DNA of 64,000 nucleotides from an uncultured Acetatifactor sp. (lineage in GTDB: Bacteria > Bacillota > Clostridia > Lachnospirales > Lachnospiraceae), in assembly GCA_910585015.1 (NCBI GenBank), contig CAJUCT010000001.1, positions 241,544 to 305,543 of the forward strand, given 5' to 3'. The position numbers and the translations under genes were made by a program. Shown in pieces: positions 51,101 to 59,223 of the stretch. Each line of letters opens with the position of its first letter. Positions within the stretch are counted from its first letter, which is position 1. Under the pieces are notes generated by a model. It saw only the letters and a list, made by a program, of their open reading frames with translations, did no database searches and was not told the origin of the DNA.

Positions 51101-53369
51101 TGTGTTCCCCTTTACTTTATGGGGAAGGTGTGCGCACTGCGGGAAAGGGATTCCCAGAATAATGGAGAGGGAGGATTTTAAAGGGATCAATTTCTGGAGG
51201 GCTCCTGTTCTGGGAGCGGTACACGGCGATCCTCAGGCACAGATGACACGTATCAATACAGAGGAGCACACGGCCCAGCTTTCCTATAAAGATCAGCGTC
51301 ATAAAACCTGGTCCACGACGGAAGATTTTGAGATGCGATTTCAGAATGTCCATGTGGACAATGATCGTCCGGTAGATATATTGAGCTGCACTACGACTAT
51401 GGAGGTCGGGATTGATATCGGGTCATTGACGGCGGTGGGGCTGAGAAATATTCCGCCCAGGCGGGAAAACTATCAGCAGCGTGCAGGCCGTGCGGGCAGA
51501 CGGAGCGCCGCGATCTCCACAATTGTTACCTATACGGACAACAGGCCCCATGACAGCTATTATTTTCACAATCCTGAAAAGATTATTTCTGGTATTCCCC
51601 GAACCCCTTGGATAGATGTCAGCAATAAAAAATTGGCGTACAGGCACCTGAATATTATCTGTGCCACGGAGTTTTTTGACCGGATGGGGACAGGCGCTGA
51701 CGAAGAGAGTGTATGCGGCTTTTTCCAGGAGGACTATGATAATTTCAAAGATTTTATCGGGGGGAAAATGGAACGGGATTTCGATCTGGAAACGCTGATT
51801 CCGGAGGGGGTGGCTTTCAATATTGAAGAATATAAAAAAGATATTTTGGGACAGATGGAGCATCTGAAAAAGAGTGTGGAGGAGTTCCCGGAGGAATACC
51901 GGGAAGAGGACGGAGCGGAGAAAAGCGTACTGTATGCTTTTCTGGAGAGGGGAATTTTCCCGACCTATTCTTTCCCCAAAGATGTTGTGGGTTTTTATGT
52001 GGAAAAGGAGAGGGGCAAAAAGATTGATCAGAAACCGGAGCGCGCTTTGGACATTGCGATCAGTGAATATGCGCCCGGACGGTTGGTGGTGATCAATAAG
52101 GTCACCTACAAATCCGGCGGGATTTACAGTTTTCATTCCAAATTCCGTCCGGAGGGGCAGGAACATTCGGCCCGGCCTTATTTTGAGGGCAAGAGTAGGG
52201 AGTATTTTAAGGATTTGTATTACTGTAATGATGCCGCCTGTAGTTGGATGGGGCTGGAGATGCAGAGTAAATGCCCGTTTTGCGGGAAAGAGACAATCCG
52301 GTATCGGAAGATGTTAAAGCCCTGGGGATTTGCGCCGGTCAATGGAATAAAAACCAGGGAAGCGGAAGCCGAGGCGGAAATGACTTATGCGGAAGAGCCG
52401 TGTTATTCCATTACGCCAAAGGAAAATGAGATGAGGACGGTGGCTGGTTTTGCTAATCTGCGATATTCCAAAAGGGCGGATGATCCGTTGATTATTCTGA
52501 ACAGGGGGCCGAAGGCTGCTGGGTTTATGGTATGTAAGGACTGCGGGGCGGCGGTTCCGGGGGATGATGAGGCGTCACTGCGGAAGATCGGCAAGCCGTA
52601 TCGTCATCAATATGCAGATCATAATTGCCGACATCCGGCGGGCAGTGTCGTGAATACTTATCTGGGCAATCAATTCAGAACGGATATGGTGGTGTATGAG
52701 ATTACGCTTGATGCAAGACAGGTCGATGTCAGTCCCTACGGTTTTTGGCTACGGAGGGCTGGCCAGACCTTGGCGGAGGCTATGACTCTGGCCGGAGGCC
52801 GGCTACTGGATATCGAATTCAATGAAATCAAAAGCGGATATCGGCTACGGTATTCGGAGGACGGCTTGAAAGCGTATGTGGATGTATTTCTGTTTGATAG
52901 CCTTTCCAGCGGAGCGGGGTATTGTTCCGCATTGGCGGAAAGAACCGGGGAGCTGATGGGAGAGACAGGGAAGGTTCTGGAAAGCTGTCCCACAGGGTGC
53001 GACAGTGCCTGTCACGAGTGTCTGATGCATTACTGGAATCAACGGGCTCATGGACTGTTGGATCGGTTTGCGGCGCTGGAGCTGTTGAAGTGGTGTGAAA
53101 GTTCGAAATTGCCGCCTGCGTTGTCCTATGATCGGCAGGAAGAACTGTTGGAGCCCTTAAACGCAATGGGGGCGGAATATAAGATTGTCGGTGACGGAAT
53201 ATGCCATTATGTCAAGATGCAGGGGCGGGCAAGCAGGGTGGTGGTTTATCCGGCTATGTGGAGTGAAAGCAGCAATTTATTGCCGGAGGGGGTAATTGCC
53301 CTTGCGGATAAGTTGTTGAAATACGCGTTGCCGAAAGCAGATGAGATGATCCGGGCGAAAATAAAGTGA
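48117..53369 (+). CDS. Giant DEAD/DEAH-box helicase with zinc ribbons and DUF1998-like C-terminus (gene 4; DruE/DISARM-class)
   Basis: A 1750-residue superfamily 2 helicase. Residues 1-90 are a leader, then the Q-like segment YKHQLEALEAFYQGRDLFVA, Walker A ATGTGSGKTE (about 111-121), MLYPMNALVSDQLGRLRRMI (motif Ia), DEAH at 321-324 (FVIDEAHMYHGSSGG) and motif III ILTSASVPP. Motifs V and VI lie in CTTTMEVGIDIGSLTAVGLR and YQQRAGRAGRRS at about 1120. Zinc ribbons are inserted (CSNPGCPQK ... CKCGG; CPKC; CPQC ... CAHCGKG; CNDAAC ... CPFCGKE; CKDCG). The C-terminal Cys cluster CPTGCDSACHECLMHYW at about 1625 is DUF1998-like. Large helicases of this layout are hallmarks of Druantia (DruE) and related anti-phage systems. 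No adjacent methylase, PLD or DUF4338 gene is present. The ATG follows GGAGGGGGAGAGCC. Confidence 0.9.
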   Translation: MDQYGVKSTYDAITNRLLDYINTEYLGKNDVLRRACEKELQSVGTVFQEPYIGANPAYLEVEDGLRQADLAEDVKNILLNMAERKLGVFRNPYKHQLEALEAFYQGRDLFVATGTGSGKTECFMWPMVSKLVLEQMHSPETWEIRGVRAIMLYPMNALVSDQLGRLRRMIGNEENGFHSLLNEMVPGRRVPQFGMYTGRTPYFGRAEEAQNRELADTIEKDILGQSKEVKEKLRELGKYPSKKDLAAFVQRLRKQENDLTDPMDAELITRHEMHQYCPDILITNYSMLEYMLMRPIEKEIWKKTRSWLDSDPSHKLLFVIDEAHMYHGSSGGEVALLVRRLLYKLGIRRSQIQFILTSASVPPGKEEEIRQFACDLSAQRVDENKFILIRGTEEEIREKGEEFDPEVLVDYDMDALQQEWSRRYPAILDFARRVGFPISFDAKEEKTVEILLYDCLRRCAPMLRIMEHTRGHAVSFQELVKRAFPQGQPAAAEKATSVLLAIAPLARNAEGKVLYPARLHMLFRGLQGIYACSNPGCPQKSHESSELGLGRIYLRKPGTRCKCGGMIYELLNERSCGALFLRGFMDVSEGQNPFVWNEPGIQFTDNLKEVHFYLIPRDGSFKPTKNMYTAYLNALTGHLDIYSGEEDVGECCIRVAYSEMKVKGKPELLTFGTCPKCDKLRFEATDFVIKGNEPFFNLVSEQFYIQPPVPEYRGKANEGRKVLLFSDSRQRAAVLAKDLTRAADEWAMKKALTVAAAELQDWAKQNGKEPTLNILYAVFLKVAYQNGLRFFYGNNEEELLEALEKMGEMYEKKGDKIKYASVIKRHFDHIPDQYYEHLLRQLCSNFRSLTDAGLCWVEPCKSDEDDETFEEIEEDLEEAGIEMSLEEFRVLFAAWAMEIMTSQYAVGPKIDDDVRKNITMYPRLGIEDADKLPPRIKKMLEAHGFSKAQIGVITGILGRYLAQGVHTSSKYLNMNMITLRFGEDHEWYKCPQCSGVFPFTLWGRCAHCGKGIPRIMEREDFKGINFWRAPVLGAVHGDPQAQMTRINTEEHTAQLSYKDQRHKTWSTTEDFEMRFQNVHVDNDRPVDILSCTTTMEVGIDIGSLTAVGLRNIPPRRENYQQRAGRAGRRSAAISTIVTYTDNRPHDSYYFHNPEKIISGIPRTPWIDVSNKKLAYRHLNIICATEFFDRMGTGADEESVCGFFQEDYDNFKDFIGGKMERDFDLETLIPEGVAFNIEEYKKDILGQMEHLKKSVEEFPEEYREEDGAEKSVLYAFLERGIFPTYSFPKDVVGFYVEKERGKKIDQKPERALDIAISEYAPGRLVVINKVTYKSGGIYSFHSKFRPEGQEHSARPYFEGKSREYFKDLYYCNDAACSWMGLEMQSKCPFCGKETIRYRKMLKPWGFAPVNGIKTREAEAEAEMTYAEEPCYSITPKENEMRTVAGFANLRYSKRADDPLIILNRGPKAAGFMVCKDCGAAVPGDDEASLRKIGKPYRHQYADHNCRHPAGSVVNTYLGNQFRTDMVVYEITLDARQVDVSPYGFWLRRAGQTLAEAMTLAGGRLLDIEFNEIKSGYRLRYSEDGLKAYVDVFLFDSLSSGAGYCSALAERTGELMGETGKVLESCPTGCDSACHECLMHYWNQRAHGLLDRFAALELLKWCESSKLPPALSYDRQEELLEPLNAMGAEYKIVGDGICHYVKMQGRASRVVVYPAMWSESSNLLPEGVIALADKLLKYALPKADEMIRAKIK

Positions 53370-53567
53370 ATAAAAGATTTGAAATGCTTTGTATGGCTGT
53401 TGATTCGATGAAATATATGGGAGCATGGAGATTCTCGAATATATAAAAATGATAAACATGCGATTTCAGAAAAACACAAAGTATACCCTGTACAATTCAA
53501 TAGACGCTGCTAAGAAAATGTGTTAAGATTTTTACATACAGGAAATCATCATGTTGGGAGGACACCT

Positions 53568-55265
53568 ATGGCAAGAATAGTTGGCATCGGACATCAGGAT
53601 TTCGAGGCAGTCATAACAAAAGGTATTTTTTATATAGATAAAACCTCTTTCATAAAAGAATGGTGGGAAAATGAGGACAGTGTGACGCTGATTGCCCGGC
53701 CACGGCGTTTTGGCAAGACGCTGAATATGAGCATGGTGGAGAAGTTCTTCTCCATGAACTATGCTGGGAGGGGGAGACTGTTTGAAGGCCTTGCCATCTG
53801 GAAGGAGGAGGGTTACAGGCTTCTCCAGGGAACATACCCGGTCATCAGCTTTTCTTTTGCCAAAGTGAAAGCAGGCACGTTTCCTGATACAAGAAGACAG
53901 ATCTGCCAGATAATCACTGAACTGTATAATAAGCACGATTTTTTATTGGAGAGTGATTGCCTGAATGAAAAAGAAAAGGATGATTTCCGCCAGATATCTG
54001 CAGACATGGAAAATTATCTGGCGGCAGGCTCCCTTAATGCCCTGTCCAGTTATCTGCTGCGCTATTATGGCAAAAAGGTCATTATTCTGCTGGATGAGTA
54101 TGACACGCCCATGCAGGAGGCTTATGTGCATGGCTATTGGGATGAAATAGTGGAATTTATGCGCAATTTGTTCAATGCCACATTCAAGACGAATCCATAC
54201 CTTGACCGGGCAATCATGACAGGTATTACAAGAGTCAGCAAAGAATCCATATTTTCAGACCTGAACAATCTGACCGTAGTGACATCTACGTCTGAACAAT
54301 ATGTGGATAGTTTTGGTTTTACGGAAAAAGAAGTGTTTGCGGCATTGGCTGAGTATGGGATGGCGGACAGGCAGGAAGAAGTGAAGAAGTGGTATGATGG
54401 CTTTACCTTTGGGAAAAAGAGGGATATTTATAATCCGTGGTCTATTTTAAATTATTTAAAGGCAGGAAAATTAAGTACCTACTGGGCAAATACTAGCGCC
54501 AACAGTCTTGTAGGGAAGCTGATTCAAGAAGGCAGCCGGCAGGTAAAGCAGGACTTTGAAAGCCTGATGCAGGGTGAAGCGATCCGGATGGAGATAGACG
54601 AACAGATTGTATACAATCAGCTGAAATGGAAAAAGAATGCCATCTGGAGCCTTCTGCTGGCCAGTGGGTATCTGAAAGTGGAGGAGACGGAGTTTTTCGA
54701 GGAGACTGGGAGGTGTTATTACACCCTGGCATTGACGAACAAGGAAGTCCGCTTCATGTTTGAAAACATGGTACGGGACTGGTTTGCAGAGGACGACAGC
54801 AGTTATAACGATTTTATTAGGGCGCTGCTTTTGGATGATATCAAGGCGATGAATGTCTATATGAACAGGGTGGCTCTGCAGAGTTTCAGCTATTTCGATG
54901 TTGGGAGCAGACCGTCCGGGGAGGAACCGGAACGTTTTTATCATGGGTTTGTGTTGGGGCTGATGGTGGAACTGGCGGACAGGTATGCGCTGACATCCAA
55001 CCGGGAGAGTGGGTTTGGAAGGTATGATGTGATGCTGGAGCCCAGACAGTATAAGGATGGGATCCCGGTGGAGGATGCAATTATTATCGAATTCAAGGTG
55101 CAGGATTCGGATGAGAAGAACCTGGCGGATACTGTGACAGCTGCGCTGAAGCAGATTGACCGCATGCAGTATGCGGCATTCCTGGAAGCAAAGGGGATTC
55201 CTGCGGAGAGAATACGGAAGTATGGGTTTGCCTTCCGGGGGAAGGAAGTGCTGATAGGAGCCTGA
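53568..55265 (+). CDS. AAA-ATPase-like protein with PD-(D/E)XK nuclease domain
   Basis: A 565-residue protein of a family widespread and often multi-copy in gut Firmicutes and Bacteroidota. The N-terminal ATPase has FYIDKTSFIKEWW, a P-loop of the RPRRFGKTLNMSMVEKFF type and Walker B IILLDEYDTPMQEAYVHGYW. The C-terminal domain at about 470-565 has the PD-(D/E)XK pattern: Asp in GRYDVMLEP and ExK in AIIIEFKVQD. It may be a selfish or defence nuclease; the role is not established. The ATG follows TTGGGAGGACACCT. It starts 198 bp after the helicase operon with no shared promoter visible, and repeat R1 lies 65 bp after its stop. Confidence 0.9.
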   Translation: MARIVGIGHQDFEAVITKGIFYIDKTSFIKEWWENEDSVTLIARPRRFGKTLNMSMVEKFFSMNYAGRGRLFEGLAIWKEEGYRLLQGTYPVISFSFAKVKAGTFPDTRRQICQIITELYNKHDFLLESDCLNEKEKDDFRQISADMENYLAAGSLNALSSYLLRYYGKKVIILLDEYDTPMQEAYVHGYWDEIVEFMRNLFNATFKTNPYLDRAIMTGITRVSKESIFSDLNNLTVVTSTSEQYVDSFGFTEKEVFAALAEYGMADRQEEVKKWYDGFTFGKKRDIYNPWSILNYLKAGKLSTYWANTSANSLVGKLIQEGSRQVKQDFESLMQGEAIRMEIDEQIVYNQLKWKKNAIWSLLLASGYLKVEETEFFEETGRCYYTLALTNKEVRFMFENMVRDWFAEDDSSYNDFIRALLLDDIKAMNVYMNRVALQSFSYFDVGSRPSGEEPERFYHGFVLGLMVELADRYALTSNRESGFGRYDVMLEPRQYKDGIPVEDAIIIEFKVQDSDEKNLADTVTAALKQIDRMQYAAFLEAKGIPAERIRKYGFAFRGKEVLIGA

Positions 55266-55330
55266 GGAGAGCGATTCTTGGACGGACTGATAGAGTGGGT
55301 GGAGGTGCATGCGGAGGACAGAGTTGAAAT

Positions 55331-55436
55331 AAGGTGGAAAATAAAGGATTTTGTAGAAGAACAGTGGGTTCCGGTAAAGATGTTACGGAATTGTTAAAAA
55401 AATTTAGTCTGTTCTTGACACAACCCTATATGGGAG
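55331..55436 (+). repeat. Island punctuation repeat R1
   Basis: This segment shares blocks with R2 at 62476-62579 in the same order: GATTTTGT(A/G)GAAGA, GATGTTACGGAATTGTTAAA and CTTGACACAACCCTATATGG. It looks like the end of a mobile element or a recombination site. It sits between the PD-(D/E)XK gene and the ATPase ghost. Confidence 0.75.
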
Positions 55437-55465
55437 GGGAGAATTATTTTCAATTCTCGGAGGAA

Positions 55466-55899
55466 ATGAATATGTTGATAGACCTTAGGGGTTTATGGAC
55501 CTAATAACGCCGGAAAAAACTGTCTGGTAAAATGTATTTGCAGTGCAAGAAATGTTTTGTTGAACCGTGAGCCAAAGCTGATGGAGAATATTTTTCAATA
55601 ATGAATTGAATATGAGGGCGCAATTGATTTTTACGATTCAAGATATAAATCTGATGGACTGTAAGGAAATGTTTCGTAAAGAGCAGATTTGGTTTGTCCA
55701 TAAAGATGAGAATGGTGTCTATGTCTATTCTTTGGGAGATTTTACAGCCCAGCAGGGTGTAAGAGATACCACAGATATTATGGAGAAATATAGGAGGGGG
55801 GCGCTGGGAGCCCTGCCAGATCCGGAATTGATAGGTTCGCTGCTTGATATGAAAGGAGGAGTGATCTCGGAAACTTCATACACAATAGAAACAATTTAA
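55466..55899 (+). pseudogene. Remnant of an AAA ATPase of RloA/AbiL type (Walker A and C-terminus only)
   Basis: After a good ribosome binding site (TCGGAGGAA) the frame MNMLIDLRGL is broken by a frameshift. The next frame continues YGPNNAGKNCLVKCICSARN, an obvious Walker A with the usual Ser/Thr after Lys changed to Asn. It stops after about 35 codons. The following frame (55606-55899) encodes the C-terminus of the same type of protein: QLIFTIQDINLMDCKEMFRK with QIWFVHKDENGVYVYSLGDF. That matches the sensor and His-loop end of RloA/AbiL-like ATPases. The central roughly 250-300 residues are deleted. Confidence 0.75.
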
Positions 55900-56038
55900 G
55901 CTAATGCGGAGACCTGGGGTGCGGCAGATAATTAGCAAAGGGTGATGTAATAAAGCATTTTTTATAAAAACGGATATGGGAATAAGACCTTCCTTATTTG
56001 GAAGTTCTGAAAGGCATGCTTGAGGGAAAACTATATTG

Positions 56039-56275
56039 TCAGTCCTGGGATACCTGTTTCTGTTTGTACCGTGCATCGAGATGGATGCAGATGCCGATTA
56101 TGGTCGTAAGAAAGGAATAATGTTCTCTCCGGTGAACTCTGATTCGCTGGAGCGTGTAATCGTTGAGGATTCGGTTGTTGATTCTTTCTGTTACGGTACA
56201 TTGTTTATAGATATTTTTATAAGCATCAGTTCCCACTGGAAACTTCCGTAAATAGGCGGATGTTCCATTCTGGTT
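56039..56275 (-). pseudogene. C-terminal fragment of a transposase
   Basis: On the minus strand the frame reads PVGTDAYKNIYKQCTVTERI, NNRILNDYTLQRIRVHRREH and YSFLTTIIGICIHLDARYKQ, the usual C-terminal end of a DDE transposase family common in Lachnospiraceae, with the Glu of TERINNR as the third acidic residue. Everything N-terminal of this part is missing. The adjoining 56276-56541 shows broken plus-strand frames (for example GRYDKELVLENGGTEWNLNI) that I cannot assign. From 55900 to 56038 I see nothing. Confidence 0.7.
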
Positions 56276-56541
56276 TTGTCTTCGCGACCGCACCATATTT
56301 GAAACTGAAGCAGTCGTGGGGACGCTATGACAAGGAATTAGTTCTTGAGAATGGTGGAACAGAATGGAATCTGAATATTCCAGCTGAGCCGTTTTTAGTC
56401 TATATCCTAGGAAAGTATGCGGAATGTGCAATTGGCAGATTTTCTGTATGATTTTGGGATTTGTCGCTGATAACTGCATTAGATATCGAGGGGAATAGGG
56501 TACCTGATCATATACAAACAGAACAAGGGAGAGTATGCATT

Positions 56542-59223
56542 ATGATGAAAGATAGCATGGAATTATTAACACAATTTTTAGATGCTTCCGAAATATCATA
56601 TTCTTATGAGTATAAAAAATTTTTTTCCAATCCGGACAATGTAGAAGATATTATGGAATATGTATCATTTACAAATGAGGAATGGAAAAAGGCGAAAGAA
56701 AAGAAAGAGAAGTACCTGAAAGAATTTGCGCACAAATTGAGTATTACAGGACTCCAAATCCCATTTTTACGGTCGGTAATTATATATATCAGTGATTGCT
56801 TGGCAAATAAAGCCTCCTTTGCTGATTATGAACATGCAATACGCTACAATTGTATTGCCGCTGCAGGGCTAAAGGATTTAGATGAGTTGAAGGTGTCGGA
56901 AAGAGAAGGTTTTTTTGAAAATCTTCTGACTGGAATCCATTATGCTGGAGAAATCGGACAGAAAGGATATGCTTACAGGGGGAGAGAAGAAATTAAAAGG
57001 TATACTTTTCTGCTGACAGGAGAGTTAGTCAAAGAGTTAGCAGAAAGGAATTTTGTAATAGATGCTGATTCTATAGTCAAAAGAAGCTTAAGGGACAATA
57101 TGGTTTATTTTGTCTCTTGCAGTTGCATAACAGCAAAGGAGAAAGAAGAGTATAAAAAAATTGATGGACTGTTAGTGAAAAAATGTTATGCAAGTCTTGG
57201 GGTATTAGCGGATTCTCTGGAACGGGTATTTGAAGGGTTTGTATTGTCAAGTTTTACCGATAAGGATAGAGAAGAATGGCAGCAGATTATTGAACTTCAA
57301 GAGGAACACAAGAAGGACAGAGTCAGTGTGTGGGGGAAATTAGATGTGTGGAAATGCTCTATTCAATATAGGATTGTATATGAACAAAATGCCTTTTATA
57401 GAGTGAAACAAAAGGTGCTGAATCTTGAATATCGAATAGATTTGACGAATAATAAGGAAGTTTGGAGAGATATCAGCAAATCTAAGGAATTCTTGGTTTA
57501 TTCAGGCGAGATAACACAGGGTGAGAGCGTGGATAAAGAAAAGAAAGTTCAGAATGTATTGACCTACCTTGCAGATTGGGCGCAGCGCAGCATTAGCGGC
57601 AGCATGGTGGCAGGGAAAGATTTAGAAGTCCAGTGTTTCTGGCATGATAAGGTTCCGGAAAGATATCTTGAGGAGAATATTGTAAGGGTAAAAGGATGTC
57701 CTTGTATAAAGCATGGAAAAGAGGATAATAAGCATATTTTCACAATAGATCCGCCTGAGAAAGAGGTGAATCAGAACCAGTATTGGATAAACAATGCTGA
57801 TAATGAGACAATTAAGAGCATAAATATTCTTCTTGGCAGGAATGGATCCGGAAAAACTTCAACGATGATGATGTTACGTTATGATGGTGTGGAGACGAAC
57901 GCAAAGGAAGCACTGACTAAGTTTTTTATTGTCTACAAAAGGGGAGAGAATTATTTCTATTCCACAAATTTGGAGGATGAAGAATATGACTTAAGGGGAG
58001 ATGTGTTGGAAAAGGGGAAACAGGATATCAGTAAGTATAGAGGGCAGAAAAACAAGGTAATTTACTATTCCAATGTTTTGTGCCCTTATGAGGAAAGAAT
58101 GGAACTTATGGCATCAAATACCATTGATATATCCAGTCAGTATATACGTGATATAGAGATCGGAGGATTGTCCAGAAATGAAATGATACATACAAATGGA
58201 ATAAATGACAGGGATAGAGGATTTAGACTAAAGCATAAACAAGATTATAATCAGGATGTCCTCAGGCAGCTTTACTTTTTATATGATACAGATAATAATA
58301 GAAAGGAAAGCTGGATGCCTGATTATGTGAAAAGATTTGTTTTCATGCGCTGTGATCTTGATGCGATAGAAGCAGAGAATAAGATAGATAAGTATTTAGC
58401 AAATAATGAGCTTAAAAAGAACCTTACCGGATTTTGGGAATATCGGGAGTGGGTAGTGTACTATCATGATAAAAATGAACTGAAGAAGATAATTGATATC
58501 TGTGAAAAAATAATCAAGGATGAAGAGATATTGTATTTTGAGGTCTGTCTTCCGCAAATGTCTTCAGGAGAAAAAGCACGTATTACCCTATTCAGTCGGC
58601 TTCATGCATGGGTCAGCAAGATGACATTTTCTGATTTCAGACAGAATAATGTGCTGCTTCTGGACGAATTGGAGGCATATATGCACCCGGAATGGCAAAG
58701 ATGCTTAATATATGATTTAATCAGTTTTTTTGAATGGGAACATAGTATAGAGCATCCCGTGAAAGTGCAGCTGTTTATTTCCTCTAATTCCCCATTCCTG
58801 ATTTCAGATGTGGATGTGGATGAAATCACTGTAATGAGTAAGGACATAGAAGTGGCGGAGAAAACTTTTGCGCAGAATATCCATGTGATTTTAAAGGATT
58901 CTTTTTTTTACCAAAATGGGTCCATGGGAAAATATGCAAAGCAGAAAGTAGATGGTGTTTATAAAATTCTGGCTGAGCGTTTGAAAAATAAAGATATTTC
59001 AGTGTTCGAACGGAATGTGCAAGAAGCAAAGGAGTGCAACAATATTATCGAGAAGATTGGGGAACCACTAATATACAAAGATTTACGGGAAATGTATGAG
59101 GAAGCTTTTGGCAAAGAAGAAAAAAATATAGAGTCACAGAAACTGCTCAGAGAAATGTCGAATGAGGAGTTGATGCGACAGATGAGAGCTGCTCAGGAAG
59201 AACTGGAACGTAGGAGAAAATAA
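56542..59223 (+). CDS. ABC-type ATPase with long N-terminal extension (Septu PtuA-like)
   Basis: An 893-residue protein. Residues 1-400 are an extension with no motif I know (SITGLQIPFLRSVIIYISDC; YADWAQRS-like LTYLADWAQRSISGSMVAGK). Residues 420-800 are an SMC/ABC-type ATPase: Walker A LLGRNGSGKTSTMMML at about 432, signature CLPQMSSGEKARITLF at about 671, Walker B VLLLDELEAYMHPEWQR at about 704 and LFISSNSPFLISDVDVDEIT. Residues 840-893 end in a charged helix (ELMRQMRAAQEELERRRK). With the abutting HNH gene this matches the ATPase-nuclease pairing of Septu (PtuAB) and retron-linked relatives, although PtuA is usually about half this size. The ATG at 56542 has AAGGGAGAG upstream; a TTG at 56461 could add 27 residues. 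The AT-rich sequence suggests transfer. Confidence 0.82.
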   Translation: MMKDSMELLTQFLDASEISYSYEYKKFFSNPDNVEDIMEYVSFTNEEWKKAKEKKEKYLKEFAHKLSITGLQIPFLRSVIIYISDCLANKASFADYEHAIRYNCIAAAGLKDLDELKVSEREGFFENLLTGIHYAGEIGQKGYAYRGREEIKRYTFLLTGELVKELAERNFVIDADSIVKRSLRDNMVYFVSCSCITAKEKEEYKKIDGLLVKKCYASLGVLADSLERVFEGFVLSSFTDKDREEWQQIIELQEEHKKDRVSVWGKLDVWKCSIQYRIVYEQNAFYRVKQKVLNLEYRIDLTNNKEVWRDISKSKEFLVYSGEITQGESVDKEKKVQNVLTYLADWAQRSISGSMVAGKDLEVQCFWHDKVPERYLEENIVRVKGCPCIKHGKEDNKHIFTIDPPEKEVNQNQYWINNADNETIKSINILLGRNGSGKTSTMMMLRYDGVETNAKEALTKFFIVYKRGENYFYSTNLEDEEYDLRGDVLEKGKQDISKYRGQKNKVIYYSNVLCPYEERMELMASNTIDISSQYIRDIEIGGLSRNEMIHTNGINDRDRGFRLKHKQDYNQDVLRQLYFLYDTDNNRKESWMPDYVKRFVFMRCDLDAIEAENKIDKYLANNELKKNLTGFWEYREWVVYYHDKNELKKIIDICEKIIKDEEILYFEVCLPQMSSGEKARITLFSRLHAWVSKMTFSDFRQNNVLLLDELEAYMHPEWQRCLIYDLISFFEWEHSIEHPVKVQLFISSNSPFLISDVDVDEITVMSKDIEVAEKTFAQNIHVILKDSFFYQNGSMGKYAKQKVDGVYKILAERLKNKDISVFERNVQEAKECNNIIEKIGEPLIYKDLREMYEEAFGKEEKNIESQKLLREMSNEELMRQMRAAQEELERRRK

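Noticed and set aside
42579..53369. Canonical DISARM, BREX or Dpd system
   Set aside because: No methyltransferase, PLD nuclease, PglZ, BrxL or tRNA-guanine transglycosylase-like gene is present; only the helicase class is shared.
55331..55436. CRISPR-type repeats for R1, R2 and R3
   Set aside because: The copies are single, kilobases apart, imperfect and without spacers or cas genes.
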